Shown here: in pieces, positions 32,678 to 43,195 of the stretch
Position numbering within the stretch: the first letter of the stretch is position 1
Layout: each line of letters opens with the position of its first letter
Assembly: GCA_900552565.1 (NCBI GenBank)
Contig: USAK01000003.1
Span: forward strand, 1 to 64,000
DNA length: 64,000 bases
Reading direction: 5' to 3'
From: an uncultured Selenomonas sp.
Lineage (GTDB): Bacteria > Bacillota > Negativicutes > Selenomonadales > Selenomonadaceae
The notes under the pieces: model-generated
The model's input: only the letters and a program-made list of their open reading frames with translations
The model's database searches: none
What the model was told of the DNA's origin: nothing
Position numbers and translations under genes: made by a program

Positions 32678-34465
32678 TTACCATTCATCCATTTCATGTT
32701 TAATCTTATTTACCTCATTCAATTCCTGCAGACAGGCCTCATGCTGGCCATTCTGCGCATATTCATTTGCTTTGCGGCTGTGCTCCGCGTAAAGAGCATT
32801 GAGATACGCCCTGCGCAGCACGCGCAGTGAATCATCATAAGCTTCCGCTTCCTCACGGCCGCCGAGGTCTTCGACCAGGGCCCGTGAAAGCTCGGCTGCC
32901 GCTTCATCACTCAGAGATGCGGCGCTCGCCTCATCGACCGGACGCCCCTGCTCCATCGACGTCTTAAAAAACGTCAAGATCTCGCGCTGGGCAGGACTCT
33001 GTATGCCCTCAAGCGGCACGATGGTCTCCAGATGCACCAGAACGGCGGCATCCTGCCAGGCCATACGGATGACGATGCGTCCGGCCTTCTGCAGCGCCGT
33101 GTCCTGCCGGACGATGGCCTGCCGGATGGGCTGGCGTGCCGGCAAAGCCGCCTGTTCCGTTCCGCCATGGTAATGACGGATTTCCGAACGCACAAGCCCT
33201 TCATCAAGCATCAGCGTCTGCGCGAGTTTTTTCTCATATTCCATGCGGGCTGCCGGCTCGCGGATGCCCGCGAGCACAGGCAGCATCTCATGAAGTGCCC
33301 TGACTTTGCCGTCAAGCGTATCGTAATTGACATGCGACAGCACGTAGCGCAGACGGTACTCGACGAGCGGCAGCGCCTTATCGACGAGTTTGCGGAAGGC
33401 ATCGGCCCCGTGCCTGCGGATAAATTCATCAGGGTCCTTGCCATCCGGCACGACAATGACGCGGACCACGGCCCCCGTATCACGCACGATGGAAAGTGCG
33501 CGGATGGTTGCTTTCTGGCCGGCCTCATCGCTGTCGTAGCAAAAGCAGATTTCCGGTGCGTAGTGCAGGAGCTTCTTGGCGTGCTCGGGGGTAAACGAAG
33601 TGCCAAGAGACGCCACGACATTATGAACGCCGGCATCGAAGACCGAAATCGCATCCATGTAGCCTTCGACCACAATGGCGCGGCCCTCCTGCTGAATGGC
33701 GCGGTGTGAACGGTCAAGACCAAAGAGAATTTTTCTCTTGTTGAACAATATGGTTTCCGGTGTATTGAGGTACTTCGGTGTCGAATCGTCAAGCACACGC
33801 CCGCCAAAACCGACGACGCGTCCGCGTTCATCGGCGATAGGAATGATGACGCGTCCGCGGAAACGGTCGTAAAGGCCGTTTCCCTGCTTTCGCTCTGCTG
33901 AAAGGCCGCTTGCGAGCAAAAATTCCTGCTTGATTCCACGCTTCAGGAAAGCCGTGGACAACTTATCCCAGGCAGGCGGCGCATAGCCGAGCTGAAATTC
34001 CTCAATGGTCTCCTCACGGATGCCGCGTCCGGCAAAATAGGCTTTGCCCGTCTCTCCCATGCGTGTCATCGTCAGGCAGTTATGGAAGAAATCGCGGGCG
34101 AGCTCATTGACCTTACGCAGGTCTTTGATTTCGCGCTCCCGCGCAATCTCCTGCGGGCTCCTTCTGCGCTCCGGCAGCGGGATACCCAGCTTCTCTGCCT
34201 GCAGCTTGATTGCGTCAAAATACGAGATGTTTTCGATAAGCGAAATAAACTTGAACGCGTTGCCGCCGGCATGACAGCCGAAACAGTAGAAAAAGCCTTT
34301 ATCCGGAACGACCGAGAACGACGCTGTCTTTTCCTGATGGAACGGGCAGCAGCCCCAGTAACGGTTGCCCCTGCGCTTCAGGGGCACATAGCCCTGCACC
34401 ACGCGCAGGATGTCCGTCGCCTCGCTGACTCGTTCAACGAAGTCATCCATCGCCTCATTTCGCAT
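32678..34465 (-). CDS. dnaG: DNA primase
   Basis: The product is about 595 aa from the ATG at 34465 (another in-frame ATG is at 34450). It has the N-terminal zinc ribbon [12 protein letters not shown]...[10 protein letters not shown], the TOPRIM domain ([23 protein letters not shown]) and a C-terminal helicase-binding domain. It makes Okazaki primers. Confidence 0.96.
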   Translation of the reverse strand: MRNEAMDDFVERVSEATDILRVVQGYVPLKRRGNRYWGCCPFHQEKTASFSVVPDKGFFYCFGCHAGGNAFKFISLIENISYFDAIKLQAEKLGIPLPERRRSPQEIAREREIKDLRKVNELARDFFHNCLTMTRMGETGKAYFAGRGIREETIEEFQLGYAPPAWDKLSTAFLKRGIKQEFLLASGLSAERKQGNGLYDRFRGRVIIPIADERGRVVGFGGRVLDDSTPKYLNTPETILFNKRKILFGLDRSHRAIQQEGRAIVVEGYMDAISVFDAGVHNVVASLGTSFTPEHAKKLLHYAPEICFCYDSDEAGQKATIRALSIVRDTGAVVRVIVVPDGKDPDEFIRRHGADAFRKLVDKALPLVEYRLRYVLSHVNYDTLDGKVRALHEMLPVLAGIREPAARMEYEKKLAQTLMLDEGLVRSEIRHYHGGTEQAALPARQPIRQAIVRQDTALQKAGRIVIRMAWQDAAVLVHLETIVPLEGIQSPAQREILTFFKTSMEQGRPVDEASAASLSDEAAAELSRALVEDLGGREEAEAYDDSLRVLRRAYLNALYAEHSRKANEYAQNGQHEACLQELNEVNKIKHEMDEW

Positions 34466-34700
34466 TCGTTCCAAATCATGTCATCCTTCCCCCCTCCCTG
34501 CACCTGCACGAAGGGGCACTTTAGTATATTCTCTACAATTCGCAAAAAACCTTCTTGAACTTTACAAAGTTTCTATCGCGGCCGGCATCGTCTACTGCGG
34601 AGGCCGTAAAAAAAGCTCCATCAGTCTTTTCAGGTATATATTCCGCAAAAAAATGAAATATCCTTTTCTTTCGTGAAAATTTTCCGCCCTGTTCAACATC

Positions 34701-35693
34701 CTAGCGGCGGAATACCGGCGGGATGAAAATTTCCGAGAACAATTGTACGGCGTAGCTGTCCGTGAGCCCCGCCACGTAATCCGCGACAATCCGCTCACGC
34801 CCCCAGCGCTCTTCCCGCTGGCAGAATTCTTCCGGCAACTTGTCCGGATGCTCGCTGAAATACGCATAGAGCTGACGCAACATGAAGCCGGCCTGACGTC
34901 TCTCATGAGCAAGTGCATCAGAAAGGTATATGTGTTCGAACATAAAGTTCCGGAACACATCCATGACATCTTTGACTTCGTCCGACTGGCGGATATCCCC
35001 GAGGTCCTGCGAGTTCTCAATCATATCGGCCACCATGCTCGTAATCATATGCGAGGTATCCGGGCCAAAGCGTTCGTAGACGATGGCAGGCAGGTCGCCT
35101 TTTTTCAGCAGTCCCGCCCTGAGACTATCATCGTAGTCGTGCGTGAGATACGCAATGCGATCGGCCGTGCGCACGATGCGTCCTTCGAGCGTTTTCGGGC
35201 GGTGCCTTCCGGTGTGATTGACGATGCCGTCTTTGACTTCATACGTCAGGTTGAGCCCCCTGCCGCCTTTCTCAAGGAATTCCACGACGCGCAGGCTCTG
35301 CTCATTGTGGGAAAAATGGCCGGTGAGCTCGTTCATCACGGCTTCGCCGGCATGGCCAAACGGCGTGTGGCCGACATCATGCCCTAAAGCGATGGCCTCA
35401 ACGAGGTCCTCATTGAGCCGAAGGCCGCGGGCAATCGTCCTTGAAATCTGTGCGACTTCCAGGCTGTGCGTCATGCGCGTGCGGTAATGGTCGCCCGCCA
35501 TGATGTAGACCTGCGTCTTATGCTTGAGGCGCCGAAATGACTTCGAGTGCAGGATGCAGTCACGGTCGCGCTGGAATTTCGTGCGCAGGGCACATTCCTC
35601 TACCGGCTGCCTGCGCCTGGCCTCGCGGCTCTTCGCCGCCTGCGGTGCCAGATACTCATATTCAAGTGCCTCGGTCCGTTCCCGGATGTTCAC
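34701..35693 (-). CDS. Deoxyguanosinetriphosphate triphosphohydrolase-like protein
   Basis: The product is 330 aa from a GTG at 35693, seven bases after GGAGG; an ATG two codons earlier is too close to that site. HD-domain motifs are YRTRMTHSLEVAQI, ALGHDVGHTPFGHAGE and AYLTHDYDDSL. It hydrolyses dNTPs to deoxynucleosides. Upstream of dnaG-rpoD, as in many Firmicutes. Confidence 0.92.
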   Translation of the reverse strand: MNIRERTEALEYEYLAPQAAKSREARRRQPVEECALRTKFQRDRDCILHSKSFRRLKHKTQVYIMAGDHYRTRMTHSLEVAQISRTIARGLRLNEDLVEAIALGHDVGHTPFGHAGEAVMNELTGHFSHNEQSLRVVEFLEKGGRGLNLTYEVKDGIVNHTGRHRPKTLEGRIVRTADRIAYLTHDYDDSLRAGLLKKGDLPAIVYERFGPDTSHMITSMVADMIENSQDLGDIRQSDEVKDVMDVFRNFMFEHIYLSDALAHERRQAGFMLRQLYAYFSEHPDKLPEEFCQREERWGRERIVADYVAGLTDSYAVQLFSEIFIPPVFRR

Positions 35694-35861
35694 AGCCATC
35701 CCTCCTCTCTTGTGATGGACAAATAACAGCTTTTGTCATATAATTATATATTACGCGCTCGGCACAAAATTTCCTGCCGGCACTGTTTCATTTCTTCACA
35801 TTTTGCAAAATATGCATGACAGGAGTAAAATAATATTATCTATAATTATGAGGTGATCCTG

Positions 35862-36410
35862 TTGCATACGATAGGGAAAAATAAAGGAAAAATACTCTTA
35901 TGCTGCTGCCTGCTGGCCGGTCTGACCGGTACTGCCTTTGCCGCGACGCCGGAGCCTGTCACCGAAGTCCACCCCGCCGTTTCTTTCTCACAGGACGTAC
36001 AGCCGGCGATTTCCGCCAGTTCCATCCACTATGATGAACAGGCCGGCCGTTACATCTGCCACGGCAATGTGCGCATCAGCCTCGGCGACCGCCTGATTAT
36101 GGCCGATGAAGCGCAGCTCACGAGCGACCTCAGCAGCATCTGGACGCAGGGCAATGCCCGCCTGATTGAAGGCGAGAATATCTTCAGCAGTGAAGCCATC
36201 TACGCCCGCCCCAACGACGACACAGCTTATTTCTTCGGCGAACGCTGCAAATTGAAACGTCCGGGACTCGCGATTGCCAGCGACTCCATCGAATACCGCT
36301 GGCAGGAAAAAACGGCCAGCTTCGACGGCCATGTGCTGTTCATTGACAGCGACGGTGAAAAAGTCGCCGCCCACCTCGAGTACGATTTCAATAAGAACAA
36401 GGCTTCCTAA
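35862..36410 (+). CDS. LptA/OstA-like periplasmic protein
   Basis: The start is probably the TTG at 35862 (GAGGTG six bases upstream); product about 182 aa. A signal peptide (LLAGLTGTAFA) is followed by the OstA beta-jellyroll pattern ISASSIHYDEQAGRYICHGNVRIS. LptA bridges lipopolysaccharide transport in the periplasm. It indicates an outer membrane. It stands alone here, without lptBC. Confidence 0.78.
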   Translation: MHTIGKNKGKILLCCCLLAGLTGTAFAATPEPVTEVHPAVSFSQDVQPAISASSIHYDEQAGRYICHGNVRISLGDRLIMADEAQLTSDLSSIWTQGNARLIEGENIFSSEAIYARPNDDTAYFFGERCKLKRPGLAIASDSIEYRWQEKTASFDGHVLFIDSDGEKVAAHLEYDFNKNKAS

Positions 36411-36452
36411 AAAGCATTTGCACTCTCAAAAGCATAAGACAGGGAGAACAAA

Positions 36453-36495
36453 AAGAAGGGCCTGACGTCCAAAACGGACGCCGGGTCCTTCTTTA
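36453..36495. terminator. Bidirectional terminator between the lptA-like gene and glyS
   Basis: GAAGG.CC.G.CGTCC pairs with GGACG.C.GG.CCTTC around AAAA, with A and T runs on either side, so it can end transcription of the convergent genes. Confidence 0.8.
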
Positions 36496-36548
36496 TTTAT
36501 ACTTTATCCTGCAGGCTTCACAGCAGGAAATGTCCGGCCTCAGCCAAA

Positions 36549-38603
36549 TCAGCCAAGAACAATCTTCGTGAAATCAGCGATGCGGTTGACGAGCTCGTCA
36601 ATGGTCTTGAGGAGTGCCAAGCGGTTGTTCTTGATACTCTCATCCTTGTCCATGACCATGACATCATCGAAGAAGGTGGTGATGGGCTGCGTGAGCTCAG
36701 TGAGTGCGTCAATGGCCTTGCCGTAGGCCTCAGCCTTGATGTCAGCATCGACAGCGGCAACGGCTTTTTCATAGGCAGCAAAGAGATTTTTCTCTGCGTC
36801 CGTCTGGAACAGGCCGGCGTCGACTTTGTCGAATGCGGCTTTCTTCGCGAGGTTGGCCACGCGGACAAAGGCCTGAATGCCATCGGCAGCGCGGTCAGAA
36901 GCAGCGTAAGCGGCCACGGCCTCAGCGCGCAGGGCCACAGCGTAAATATCATCGACATCGGCGAGAACGGCATCGACAACATCATAGCGGATGTTCTCAA
37001 GGACATTCTTGAGGCGCAGGCGGATGAAGTCAGCGACATCCTGCTGCATCTTGGCGCGGGCCTTCTCATCCGTCATGCCGTAGAGGTCCATGGCCTTGGC
37101 GACGACAGCGGTGAGGCTCAGATGATATTTGGCTTCAATCATCATGTTGACGAGGCCGAGAGCCTGACGGCGCAGTGCAAACGGGTCCTGCGAACCCGTC
37201 GGAATCTTGCCGAGGCTGAACGTACCGACAATCGTATCAATCTTGTCGGCGAGGCTAACGATGCGGCCGGCCGTCGTCTGCGGCTGGCTGTCACCGGCAA
37301 AGCGCGGCTTGTAATGCTCGTCGATGGCAATGGCGACTTTCTCGCACTCGCCATCGAGCTTTGCGTACTCGCGGCCCATAATGCCCTGCAGCTCGGTGAA
37401 CTCCGTGACCATACCCGTAACGAGGTCTGCCTTCGAGAGGATGGCAGCGCGTTTTGCGTGCTTATGTGCCTTCTCGTCGGCACCGATGGCATCGGCGATG
37501 AAGTCGGCGAGTTTTTCGAGGCGTTCGGTCTTTTCGTACATCGTGCCGAGGCCCTGCTGGAAGACAACAGTCTTGAGCTTTTCGCGGTGCTCTTCAAGGC
37601 TCTTCTTGCGGTCTTCGTCAAAGAAGAACTGAGCATCGGCAAGGCGGGCGCGCAACACGCGCTCATTGCCGTGCTGAACAGTCTCGAGGTATTCCTTGCC
37701 GCCGTTGCGGACCGTGATAAAGAGCGGCAAAAGCTTGCCGTCGGCCGTCTTGACCGGGAAATAGCGCTGATGGTCACGCATCGGCGTGATGACAGCTTCC
37801 GGCGGCAGGGCGAGGTATTTGTCCTCAAATTTGCCGCAGAGGGCCGTCGGATACTCGACGAGGTAGAGGACCTCTTCGAGCAGGTCTTCCGTGATTTCGG
37901 CCTGGCCGCCGTTTTCCTTGGCGACGGCTTCAATCTGCTCGCGAATCATGGCCTTGCGCTTATCCTGGTCAACGATGATGAAGTTCTCCTCGCAGGCCTT
38001 CTCATAGTCAGCGGCAGAGGCAATCGTGAAGTCGCCTTTCGAGAGGAAGCGGTGGCCGCGCGACGTGCGGCCCGACTTGACATTGGCCAGCTCGAACGGG
38101 ATGACGTCTTTGTCATAGAGTGCGACGAACCAGCGAATCGGGCGGATAAACTTGAAGTCGAGGTCGCCCCAGCGCATGTTGTTCGGGAACGAGAGTCCGC
38201 AGACGAGCTCTGGCAGCAGCGTCTCGAGGATTTTGGCCGTCGGCTGTCCTTCTTCGTGTACTTCCGCATAGACATAGCCGTCTTTGACGACAAGGTCTTT
38301 CGGGTCGACATGCTGACCGCGGGCAAAGCCCTGTGCTGCCTTTGTCGGATTGCCATCGGCGTCGAAGGCAATCTTGACGGACGGGCCGCGGTTCTCGCTC
38401 GCAACATCCTCCTGCTTGTCGGCAAGGCCTTTGACCAGCAGAGCCGTGCGGCGCGGCGTGCCGAGCGTGCGGACAGATTCATAAGCGATGCGGTTTTCCT
38501 TGAATGCCTTCTCGGCATTTTCCTTGAGCTGGGCCAGTGTGCCCGGCATGACGTGCGCCGGAACTTCTTCCGTGCCGATTTCAAATAACAGATCTTTAGC
38601 CAT
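36549..38603 (-). CDS. glyS: Glycyl-tRNA synthetase beta subunit
   Basis: The 684-aa product starts AKDLLFEIGTEEVPAHVMP and has HD-like core motifs and the C-terminal anticodon-binding DALR-like domain (FFDDVMVMDKDESIKNNRL). Length is typical. It pairs with GlyQ as alpha2beta2. The gap to glyQ is 3 bp. Confidence 0.97.
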   Translation of the reverse strand: MAKDLLFEIGTEEVPAHVMPGTLAQLKENAEKAFKENRIAYESVRTLGTPRRTALLVKGLADKQEDVASENRGPSVKIAFDADGNPTKAAQGFARGQHVDPKDLVVKDGYVYAEVHEEGQPTAKILETLLPELVCGLSFPNNMRWGDLDFKFIRPIRWFVALYDKDVIPFELANVKSGRTSRGHRFLSKGDFTIASAADYEKACEENFIIVDQDKRKAMIREQIEAVAKENGGQAEITEDLLEEVLYLVEYPTALCGKFEDKYLALPPEAVITPMRDHQRYFPVKTADGKLLPLFITVRNGGKEYLETVQHGNERVLRARLADAQFFFDEDRKKSLEEHREKLKTVVFQQGLGTMYEKTERLEKLADFIADAIGADEKAHKHAKRAAILSKADLVTGMVTEFTELQGIMGREYAKLDGECEKVAIAIDEHYKPRFAGDSQPQTTAGRIVSLADKIDTIVGTFSLGKIPTGSQDPFALRRQALGLVNMMIEAKYHLSLTAVVAKAMDLYGMTDEKARAKMQQDVADFIRLRLKNVLENIRYDVVDAVLADVDDIYAVALRAEAVAAYAASDRAADGIQAFVRVANLAKKAAFDKVDAGLFQTDAEKNLFAAYEKAVAAVDADIKAEAYGKAIDALTELTQPITTFFDDVMVMDKDESIKNNRLALLKTIDELVNRIADFTKIVLG

Positions 38604-38606
38604 GGC

Positions 38607-39485
38607 TCACTTCTCCCCTCTATGCAGCATCGGATATCCGAGCTCTTCACGCTGTTTCAGATAGCACTCGGCGCAAAGGCGTGCGAGTTTTCTCACGCGG
38701 CCGATGAAGGCGGCGCGCTGCGAAACGGAAATGGCGCCGCGGGCATCGAGCAGGTTGAACGTATGCGAGCATTTGAGCACATAGTCATAAGCCGGATGGA
38801 CGTAGCCCTTCTCGATGATGCGTACAGCCTCTTTTTCGTACTTGTCGAAGAGGTCGAAAAGCAGTGCTTCGTCCGAAAGGTCAAAGGCATAGACGGACTG
38901 CTCATACTCGTTCTGATGAAAGACATCGCCGTACGTATAATCATCCGTCCACTGAATGTCGTAGACATTCTCAACGCCCTGGATGTACATGGCAAGACGC
39001 TCGAGACCGTACGTGATTTCCGAAGCGACCGGCTTGATGTCCTGGCTGCCGACCTGCTGGAAATACGTGAACTGCGTGATTTCCATGCCATCGAGCCAGA
39101 CTTCCCAGCCAAGGCCCCAGGCGCCGAGCGTCGGCGATTCCCAGTTATCCTCGACGAAGCGGATATCGTGCTGCTTCGGGTCAATGCCGAGGCGTTCAAG
39201 ACTCTCGAGATAGAGCTCCTGAATATTATCCGGCGACGGCTTCATGATAACCTGGAACTGATGATGCTGGTACAGACGGTTCGGATTATCGCCATAGCGG
39301 CCGTCGGCCGGACGGCGCGAAGGCTCGACATAAGCGACATGCCACGGCTCCGGGCCAAGCACGCGCAGGAATGTCGACGGATTCATCGTGCCGGCGCCCT
39401 TCTCGACGTCGTATGGTTCTGCCAGGATGCAGCCCTGCTCCGACCAGAATTTCTGCAGGGCCAGGATGATTTCCTGAAATTTCAT
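38607..39485 (-). CDS. glyQ: Glycyl-tRNA synthetase alpha subunit
   Basis: The 292-aa product has the class II catalytic signatures: [34 protein letters not shown] and [20 protein letters not shown]. Behind a T-box and a GGAG site. Confidence 0.97.
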   Translation of the reverse strand: MKFQEIILALQKFWSEQGCILAEPYDVEKGAGTMNPSTFLRVLGPEPWHVAYVEPSRRPADGRYGDNPNRLYQHHQFQVIMKPSPDNIQELYLESLERLGIDPKQHDIRFVEDNWESPTLGAWGLGWEVWLDGMEITQFTYFQQVGSQDIKPVASEITYGLERLAMYIQGVENVYDIQWTDDYTYGDVFHQNEYEQSVYAFDLSDEALLFDLFDKYEKEAVRIIEKGYVHPAYDYVLKCSHTFNLLDARGAISVSQRAAFIGRVRKLARLCAECYLKQREELGYPMLHRGEK

Positions 39486-39524
39486 GGGAACAACTCCTTT
39501 TCAATGCCACAATGTTACAGGAAA

Positions 39525-39750
39525 ATAAAAATCTCGTTCCTGCAACGTAACGTTACAGGGACGAGACTTGTTTCTTGATCAAGTACCGCGGTTCCACCCT
39601 GATTGACTCTTCCGCATGAACTGCCACACAGGAAAAGCCCGCCTCAAATTATGGGATTGCGCTCCGAAGTGCCTTTCATCTCGTTGACAGCCTTGCACCA
39701 TCGCTGTCTCGCTCGGGGTGAGACTACTCTTCTTCCTCATTGCTACCTAC
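39525..39750 (-). promoter_or_regulatory. Glycyl T-box riboswitch
   Basis: The minus-strand leader carries the T-box AGGGTGGAACCGCGGTA (39600-39584), a stem I with AGCGAG and GATGGTGCAAG elements, and a terminator (GTCTCGTCCCTG pairing with CAGGAACGAGA.TTTTT, about 39,525-39,570). Uncharged tRNA-Gly would favour the antiterminator. A GGC triplet lies in the specifier region, though I did not fold it fully. Confidence 0.9.
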
Positions 39751-39751
39751 G

Positions 39752-39780
39752 AGTTTAGCAAAAGCAGCGGGACTTGTCAA
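39752..39780 (-). promoter_or_regulatory. glyQS promoter
   Basis: TTGACA (39780-39775), 17-bp spacer and TAAACT (39757-39752) directly upstream of the T-box. Confidence 0.85.
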
Positions 39781-39813
39781 CCGTGGGGCAAACGCGAATC
39801 AGCCTTGAAAAGC

Positions 39814-41346
39814 TCAGCCCTTCTGCCACATGATGATGAGCGGTTTGCCATATTCTTTCTTGAACTGCTTGCAGTACGACTTCATCTCGAATTCGGCCGC
39901 GCTGTGGTCTTCGCCCTTCTTGCCGCGCAGCGAGAGCACAACGGCCTCTTCATCATCGGCCACGTCAATCTTGCGCACGACGCCCTCATACGTGACATCG
40001 GCAGCTTCGGCAAGGGCCAGCAGCAGCGAGAGACGTCTGACTTTTTTCCAGTCGGCAGGCGAAAGCATCATCGCGTAGCGGTAGGCGCGCATGATTTTAT
40101 TGCTGATGCCATGATGGAAGCCCGCGATGAACGCGGCTTTGAGCTGTTCGAGCTGGCGCATGCCGTAAAGCGGCGCGTGCGCGATGATGAAAGCGGAATG
40201 GCGCGCATGGTCGTAGTAATTGACGACTTTGCCCGAGTCGTGCAGCCAGGCCGCGACTTCGAGCAGGCTGCGGTCGCGCCGCGTCGCCTCATGCGACTTT
40301 TTAAGCTGGTCAAAAAGGCTCAGCGAAAGATTCTTCACGCGTTCGAGGTGCTCCATACGGCGGTCGGCACTCAGCAGGTAATTGTGCACGCTCTCGCGCA
40401 GGACATCTTCGACAATCGGACCATGGCCGTATTTCTCACCGTAATATTCGAAGAATACACCGTCGCGCAGGCCGCAGCCGGAAACGATGATGTTCTGGCC
40501 GCCCGAGAATTCCATCAGGACATTGACGATGATGCTGCCGGCGACGATGAGGTCGGCACGCTCCGAAGAAAGCCCCTTCATGCGGCGGCGGGCCGAGAGA
40601 TTCGACTTGATGATGTCGGCGTGCATTTCCTCAAAGCGCTTGCGCGGGATGATGTAGTTATGGATGCGCGAAAGCTGGTAATTCGTGCGCGCCTGGTCCA
40701 TCTTCGCAAAGTTGCGGACCGTGCCGCCCACGCCGATGACCGGCAGATTCGTATTGGCCGCCCACGGAATCATCTCTTCATATTTCGTGCGCACGAATTC
40801 CGCGCAGCGCTCAATGGCCGCGCCCGTGACCTTGTCCCCGAGGTTGAACGCATCCGTCACGGTCACGGCGCCGATAGGCACGGAGACAGACTCGACAATC
40901 TTGCGGTCGCGCACGAGCGAGACTTCAATGGAAGCACCGCCGAGGTCGAACTGCAGGTAATGACGTTCATCAATCGTGTTGACGACGCCGAGGTAGCCGA
41001 GATACGCCTCGCGCTCGCCCGAGATGACCTCAATCTCGATGCCCGTTTCCTCTTTGATGCGCTCGATGAACTCTGCGCCATCCGTGGCATTGCGCGCCGC
41101 AGCCGTCGCCACGGCGATGCATTTCGTCACCTGCATGACTTCCATCATATGCTTGTAGACGTGCAGGCAGGCTAACGCGCGCTCCACGCCCTCCGGATTG
41201 AGCCTGCCGGTCTCTGACATGCCGCGCCCGAGCCTTATGGCCTCTTTCTGCTGATATTCGAGATGATAGGCCTTGTTGTCTGCCACCTGCATGACGATAA
41301 AGCGAATCGAGTTCGACCCCATATCGATGATTGCCACTCTCTCCAT
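39814..41346 (-). CDS. ppx: Exopolyphosphatase (Ppx/GppA family with HD domain)
   Basis: The 510-aa product has the ASKHA phosphate loops IDMGSNSIRFIVMQV and FDLGGASIEVSLV, the catalytic Glu in ISGEREAYLGYLG and a C-terminal HD domain (VAAWLHDSGKVVNYYDH). It releases phosphate from polyphosphate or pppGpp. It is divergent from the second Ppx-like gene and ppk. Confidence 0.93.
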   Translation of the reverse strand: MERVAIIDMGSNSIRFIVMQVADNKAYHLEYQQKEAIRLGRGMSETGRLNPEGVERALACLHVYKHMMEVMQVTKCIAVATAAARNATDGAEFIERIKEETGIEIEVISGEREAYLGYLGVVNTIDERHYLQFDLGGASIEVSLVRDRKIVESVSVPIGAVTVTDAFNLGDKVTGAAIERCAEFVRTKYEEMIPWAANTNLPVIGVGGTVRNFAKMDQARTNYQLSRIHNYIIPRKRFEEMHADIIKSNLSARRRMKGLSSERADLIVAGSIIVNVLMEFSGGQNIIVSGCGLRDGVFFEYYGEKYGHGPIVEDVLRESVHNYLLSADRRMEHLERVKNLSLSLFDQLKKSHEATRRDRSLLEVAAWLHDSGKVVNYYDHARHSAFIIAHAPLYGMRQLEQLKAAFIAGFHHGISNKIMRAYRYAMMLSPADWKKVRRLSLLLALAEAADVTYEGVVRKIDVADDEEAVVLSLRGKKGEDHSAAEFEMKSYCKQFKKEYGKPLIIMWQKG

Positions 41347-41497
41347 GAACGGAATCCCCCTTGTCTTGCTTTTGCTGCATAATCTATTTCTATGAGCTAT
41401 ATCATAAATTTAGTATAACAATTCGGACGGAATGCTTCAAGACAATTCAAAATTTCTCTATAATGCGGTATAATAAAACTTACATTCGAATCCACTG

Positions 41498-41572
41498 CAG
41501 ATGGTGTAGGATAGACGTACAAGATACAGGCGCTTAACAAAAAATTAACAAAAAAGCAACGTGCACCATCTG
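41498..41572 (+). promoter_or_regulatory. Pho-box-like repeats inside a 9-bp inverted repeat
   Basis: The 308-bp gap between the divergent ppx genes holds TTAACA at 41534 and 41545 (11-bp period), with weaker copies GATACA at 41523 and GCAACG at 41556. They are flanked by CAGATGGTG (41498-41506) and CACCATCTG (41564-41572). A TACAAT -10 lies at 41582. This layout fits PhoP/PhoB-type control of the polyphosphate operon. Confidence 0.5.
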
Positions 41573-41654
41573 TAAATTGCTTACAATAAGAAATATGGGT
41601 ATATCGGCCCGTTGACATGGAACATGGCGACATGCTCCGGAAAGGATGTTATTT

Positions 41655-43193
41655 ATGAAGAAAAAGTCGACTTTCGGCATTATCCACATCGGCTCAATCC
41701 ACACGAGCATGGCCATCGTGGACTACCGCTCTCCGACGGAAATCAAAGTTGTCGAAACGGCCAACAAGGAACTGCCTCTCGGCGAGGAGGTCTTCCGCAC
41801 GCACCGGCTCTCGTTTGCCTCGATTCACGAGCTCAGCCGCATTCTGCAGGGCTTCCGCCAGCTCCTGCTCGATTACCGGATTGAGGAGGTCTATCCGATT
41901 GCGACGACCGTCGTACGTGAAGCCGAGAACCGCCTCGGCATCCTCGACCTCCTCTACATGCGCACGGGCTTCCGCTTCCACGTCGCCGACATGACGGAAG
42001 AGGTCTATTATAAATTCTTTGCCCTGCATCACTTCCTCAAAAAGAATGAGATTGTCGGCAAGAAACCAACGCTGCTCCTCGATGTCACCTCGGGCGGTCT
42101 CGGCTTCACGGGCTGGCAGGACGGCACGCTGCTCTTCCAGACGAACGTCACGGGCGGCCGTCTCAGTGTTCTCGAGCACTTCACCGAGGAAGAGCGCGTC
42201 GATGTCATGTTCCCGTCGGCCGTGCGCGATTACCTGCACGCTTCGCTCTCTTCGCTGTGGCCGCGCATCGAACACGCCGACATCCACACGCTCGTGCTCA
42301 CGGGCTTTGAAGCGCGCATTCTCGTATCGCATCTCTCCGAGGGCGAACGTACCTCGTATCCTGCAGTCATCGACCCGAAGAAATTCCTGCAGATTGCCGA
42401 AGCCTTGATGCCGCTGACCACGCATAAGCTCATGCAGGCGTTCGGCATCAGCGAACGCCGCGCCCAGCTGCTGCTGCCGACGCTGCTGCTCTACGAAGAA
42501 GTCGTGCGCACGCTGCGCATCGATACGATTCTCGTCATGGATACGACGTTCCTCTACGGCTACGCTTCGTGGTGCGGCGCCCAGGCCATCAGCCCGAAGG
42601 CCATTGCCGAGCAGGATGACCTGCTCTTAGACCTCGCACGCAGCATTGCCATGCGCTACAACTGCAATCTGCCGCATATCAGCCGCATCGACGAATACGC
42701 GACGAAGCTCTTCGACGGACTGCGCCGCGTCCACGGCCTCACGCCGCGCCACCGCCTGCTGCTACGCATGAGCGCCCTGCTGCATGAAACGGGCAAATTC
42801 GTCAACCTGCGCAACTATCCGCTGCATTCGTGGCAGATTATCATGGGCACGGACATCTTCGGCATCACCGACGCTGAAAAAGAAGTCATTGCCTGCATCA
42901 GCTACTATTATCACCGCGACAACCCGGGCAAGAAAGACGCTCACTACCAGCGCCTGACGCAGGCACAGAAGCTCGTCGCAGATAAATGCTGCGCCATCCT
43001 GCGCCTCGCCGACGCCCTCGACCAGGGCCACAGCGGCCGCATCCAATGCCTTTCGGTACGTCTGGTCAAGGAAAAACTCTACGTCAACTACACATCCGAA
43101 TATGATATTTCGCTGATTCGCTGGACCTTCCGCCAGGCCTCGACGCTCTTCCGCGAAATCTTCGGCATCGAGCCTGTCCTTAGGAGGAAATAA
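41655..43193 (+). CDS. Divergent Ppx/GppA-like protein (probable pseudoenzyme)
   Basis: The product is 512 aa from the ATG at 41655 (AAAGGATG site). It aligns along its length with Ppx, but the first phosphate loop is GIIHIGSIHTSMAIV (Asp replaced by His), the second is DVTSGGLGF in place of DLGGAS, and the HD motif is HETGK instead of HDSGK. It sits 3 bp before ppk. It may bind polyphosphate or alarmone without hydrolysis and control Ppk. The homology is clear; the role is inferred. Confidence 0.85.
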   Translation: MKKKSTFGIIHIGSIHTSMAIVDYRSPTEIKVVETANKELPLGEEVFRTHRLSFASIHELSRILQGFRQLLLDYRIEEVYPIATTVVREAENRLGILDLLYMRTGFRFHVADMTEEVYYKFFALHHFLKKNEIVGKKPTLLLDVTSGGLGFTGWQDGTLLFQTNVTGGRLSVLEHFTEEERVDVMFPSAVRDYLHASLSSLWPRIEHADIHTLVLTGFEARILVSHLSEGERTSYPAVIDPKKFLQIAEALMPLTTHKLMQAFGISERRAQLLLPTLLLYEEVVRTLRIDTILVMDTTFLYGYASWCGAQAISPKAIAEQDDLLLDLARSIAMRYNCNLPHISRIDEYATKLFDGLRRVHGLTPRHRLLLRMSALLHETGKFVNLRNYPLHSWQIIMGTDIFGITDAEKEVIACISYYYHRDNPGKKDAHYQRLTQAQKLVADKCCAILRLADALDQGHSGRIQCLSVRLVKEKLYVNYTSEYDISLIRWTFRQASTLFREIFGIEPVLRRK

Positions 43194-43195
43194 TC

